Positions 63,469-64,000 of a DNA stretch of 64,000 nucleotides are shown piece after piece; position 1 is the first letter of the stretch, and each line of letters starts with the position of its first letter. The notes under the pieces were generated by a model. The model was not told the origin of the DNA, made no database searches, and worked only from the letters and a program-made list of their open reading frames with translations. A program made the position numbers and the translations under genes. This DNA is from Carallia brachiata. Taxonomy: Eukaryota > Streptophyta > Magnoliopsida > Malpighiales > Rhizophoraceae. The stretch is taken from the NCBI GenBank assembly GCA_021464245.1, contig JADCRB010000016.1:10815122-10879121 (forward strand). The letters run 5' to 3'.

Positions 63469-64000
63469 CTGCCGTACAAATGATTTTCAGGAAAATATTC
63501 ATTATACTCAACAACATTCAAATGAAACAATTTGATATGAACTGCCAAGCAATATTAGCTCTGAGACCAAACAAAAGCATCTTACTATTACCAATCAATC
63601 CAAGTTTGCATGACCCCTGATCTATTGTTCCATGTGTAAAAGCATTAGCCGTGTTCCAAACAATCATCTTGGCCCAATTTGGTATTTGTAAATTTCGTAA
63701 TAAAATATTTAGGTCTTTTGAAGAGTCATCATACTTCCAAAGACTTTAACAGCAGAATAATAAAACCAAAGCCATGAAAGTGTACTAGAAACTATTTTCC
63801 ACCAACAAGGAAAGTATAATAAAGAATAAATAAAGTTAACAAGTGGATAATTAACAACGATAAATCATTTCATGTATTTGTGGTGATGAGATGTCCAAAG
63901 ATACCTGGCGGTAAATGCACAAATGTCACAGACAGGCACAATATTTTGATACTCCTAAACAACATTACCTGTGTTATCTTTTTGAGAAGACATTACCTGT
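63469..64000. other. Intron or upstream part of the GrpE gene
   Basis: Begins (minus strand) with an acceptor ending GGCAG before the 63468 exon. On the minus strand CAGGTAATG occurs twice near the edge (about 63966 and 63993), the first a plausible donor of an upstream exon, but I could not fix a reading frame for it. Confidence 0.4.

Noticed and set aside
1..64000. CRISPR arrays, operons, ribosome-binding sites
   Set aside because: The window is plant nuclear DNA with spliced genes; regular short repeats with unique spacers are absent.

Overview
This is an AT-rich, intron-containing plant nuclear window, very probably from a eudicot. The evidence is GT-AG introns, a DETOXIFICATION (DTX/MATE) family with eight short exons, a plastid-type GrpE, a type-A response-regulator remnant, and many small non-autonomous transposons (SINEs, hAT-like elements, MITEs, a solo LTR). 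I cannot name the species.

From about 2.4 to 58.3 kb the window is a decaying tandem array of one MATE transporter gene plus its flanks. All copies are on the minus strand. Reading left to right: copy A (8.39-13.29 kb) is a heavily damaged pseudogene; copy B (19.34-22.17 kb) is intact with an altered C-terminus; copy C (30.95-34.05 kb) has intact coding exons but has lost the splice acceptor of exon 7; copy E (39.66-40.48 kb) is a 5'-truncated fragment; at about 43.3 kb the flanks survive without a gene; copy D (51.55-54.83 kb) is intact. The best family match is the Arabidopsis DTX21-25 clade of proton-coupled multidrug and toxin extrusion carriers. Intact copies share an identical exon plan (276, 542, 87, 57, 239, 119 and 87 nt, then the last exon), which let me place splice sites to the base.

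The long spacers repeat between units: a 3' block just downstream of each gene and several 5' blocks upstream. Because the units are paralogous, many transposon insertions can be called against an empty site in a sister unit. Examples are a 190-bp hAT-type element upstream of A and B but absent at C and D, a 725-bp hAT-like element inside exon 1 of A, four SINEs, a 476-bp insertion with an exact 8-bp target duplication, and three tiny poly(T) inserts with 15-18 bp target duplications.

Right of the array, 58.86-59.03 kb holds exon 1 of a type-A ARR-like response regulator with a disrupted acidic pocket and no following exons. From 61.9 kb to the right edge lies the 3' part of a plastid-type GrpE co-chaperone gene (minus strand; transit-peptide exons lie outside). 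The left 7 kb is intergenic, with a 388-bp tandem duplication and a three-copy tandem repeat. I found no tRNA or rRNA gene, CRISPR array or operon. The most interesting content is the birth-and-death record of the MATE array rather than a new molecular system.
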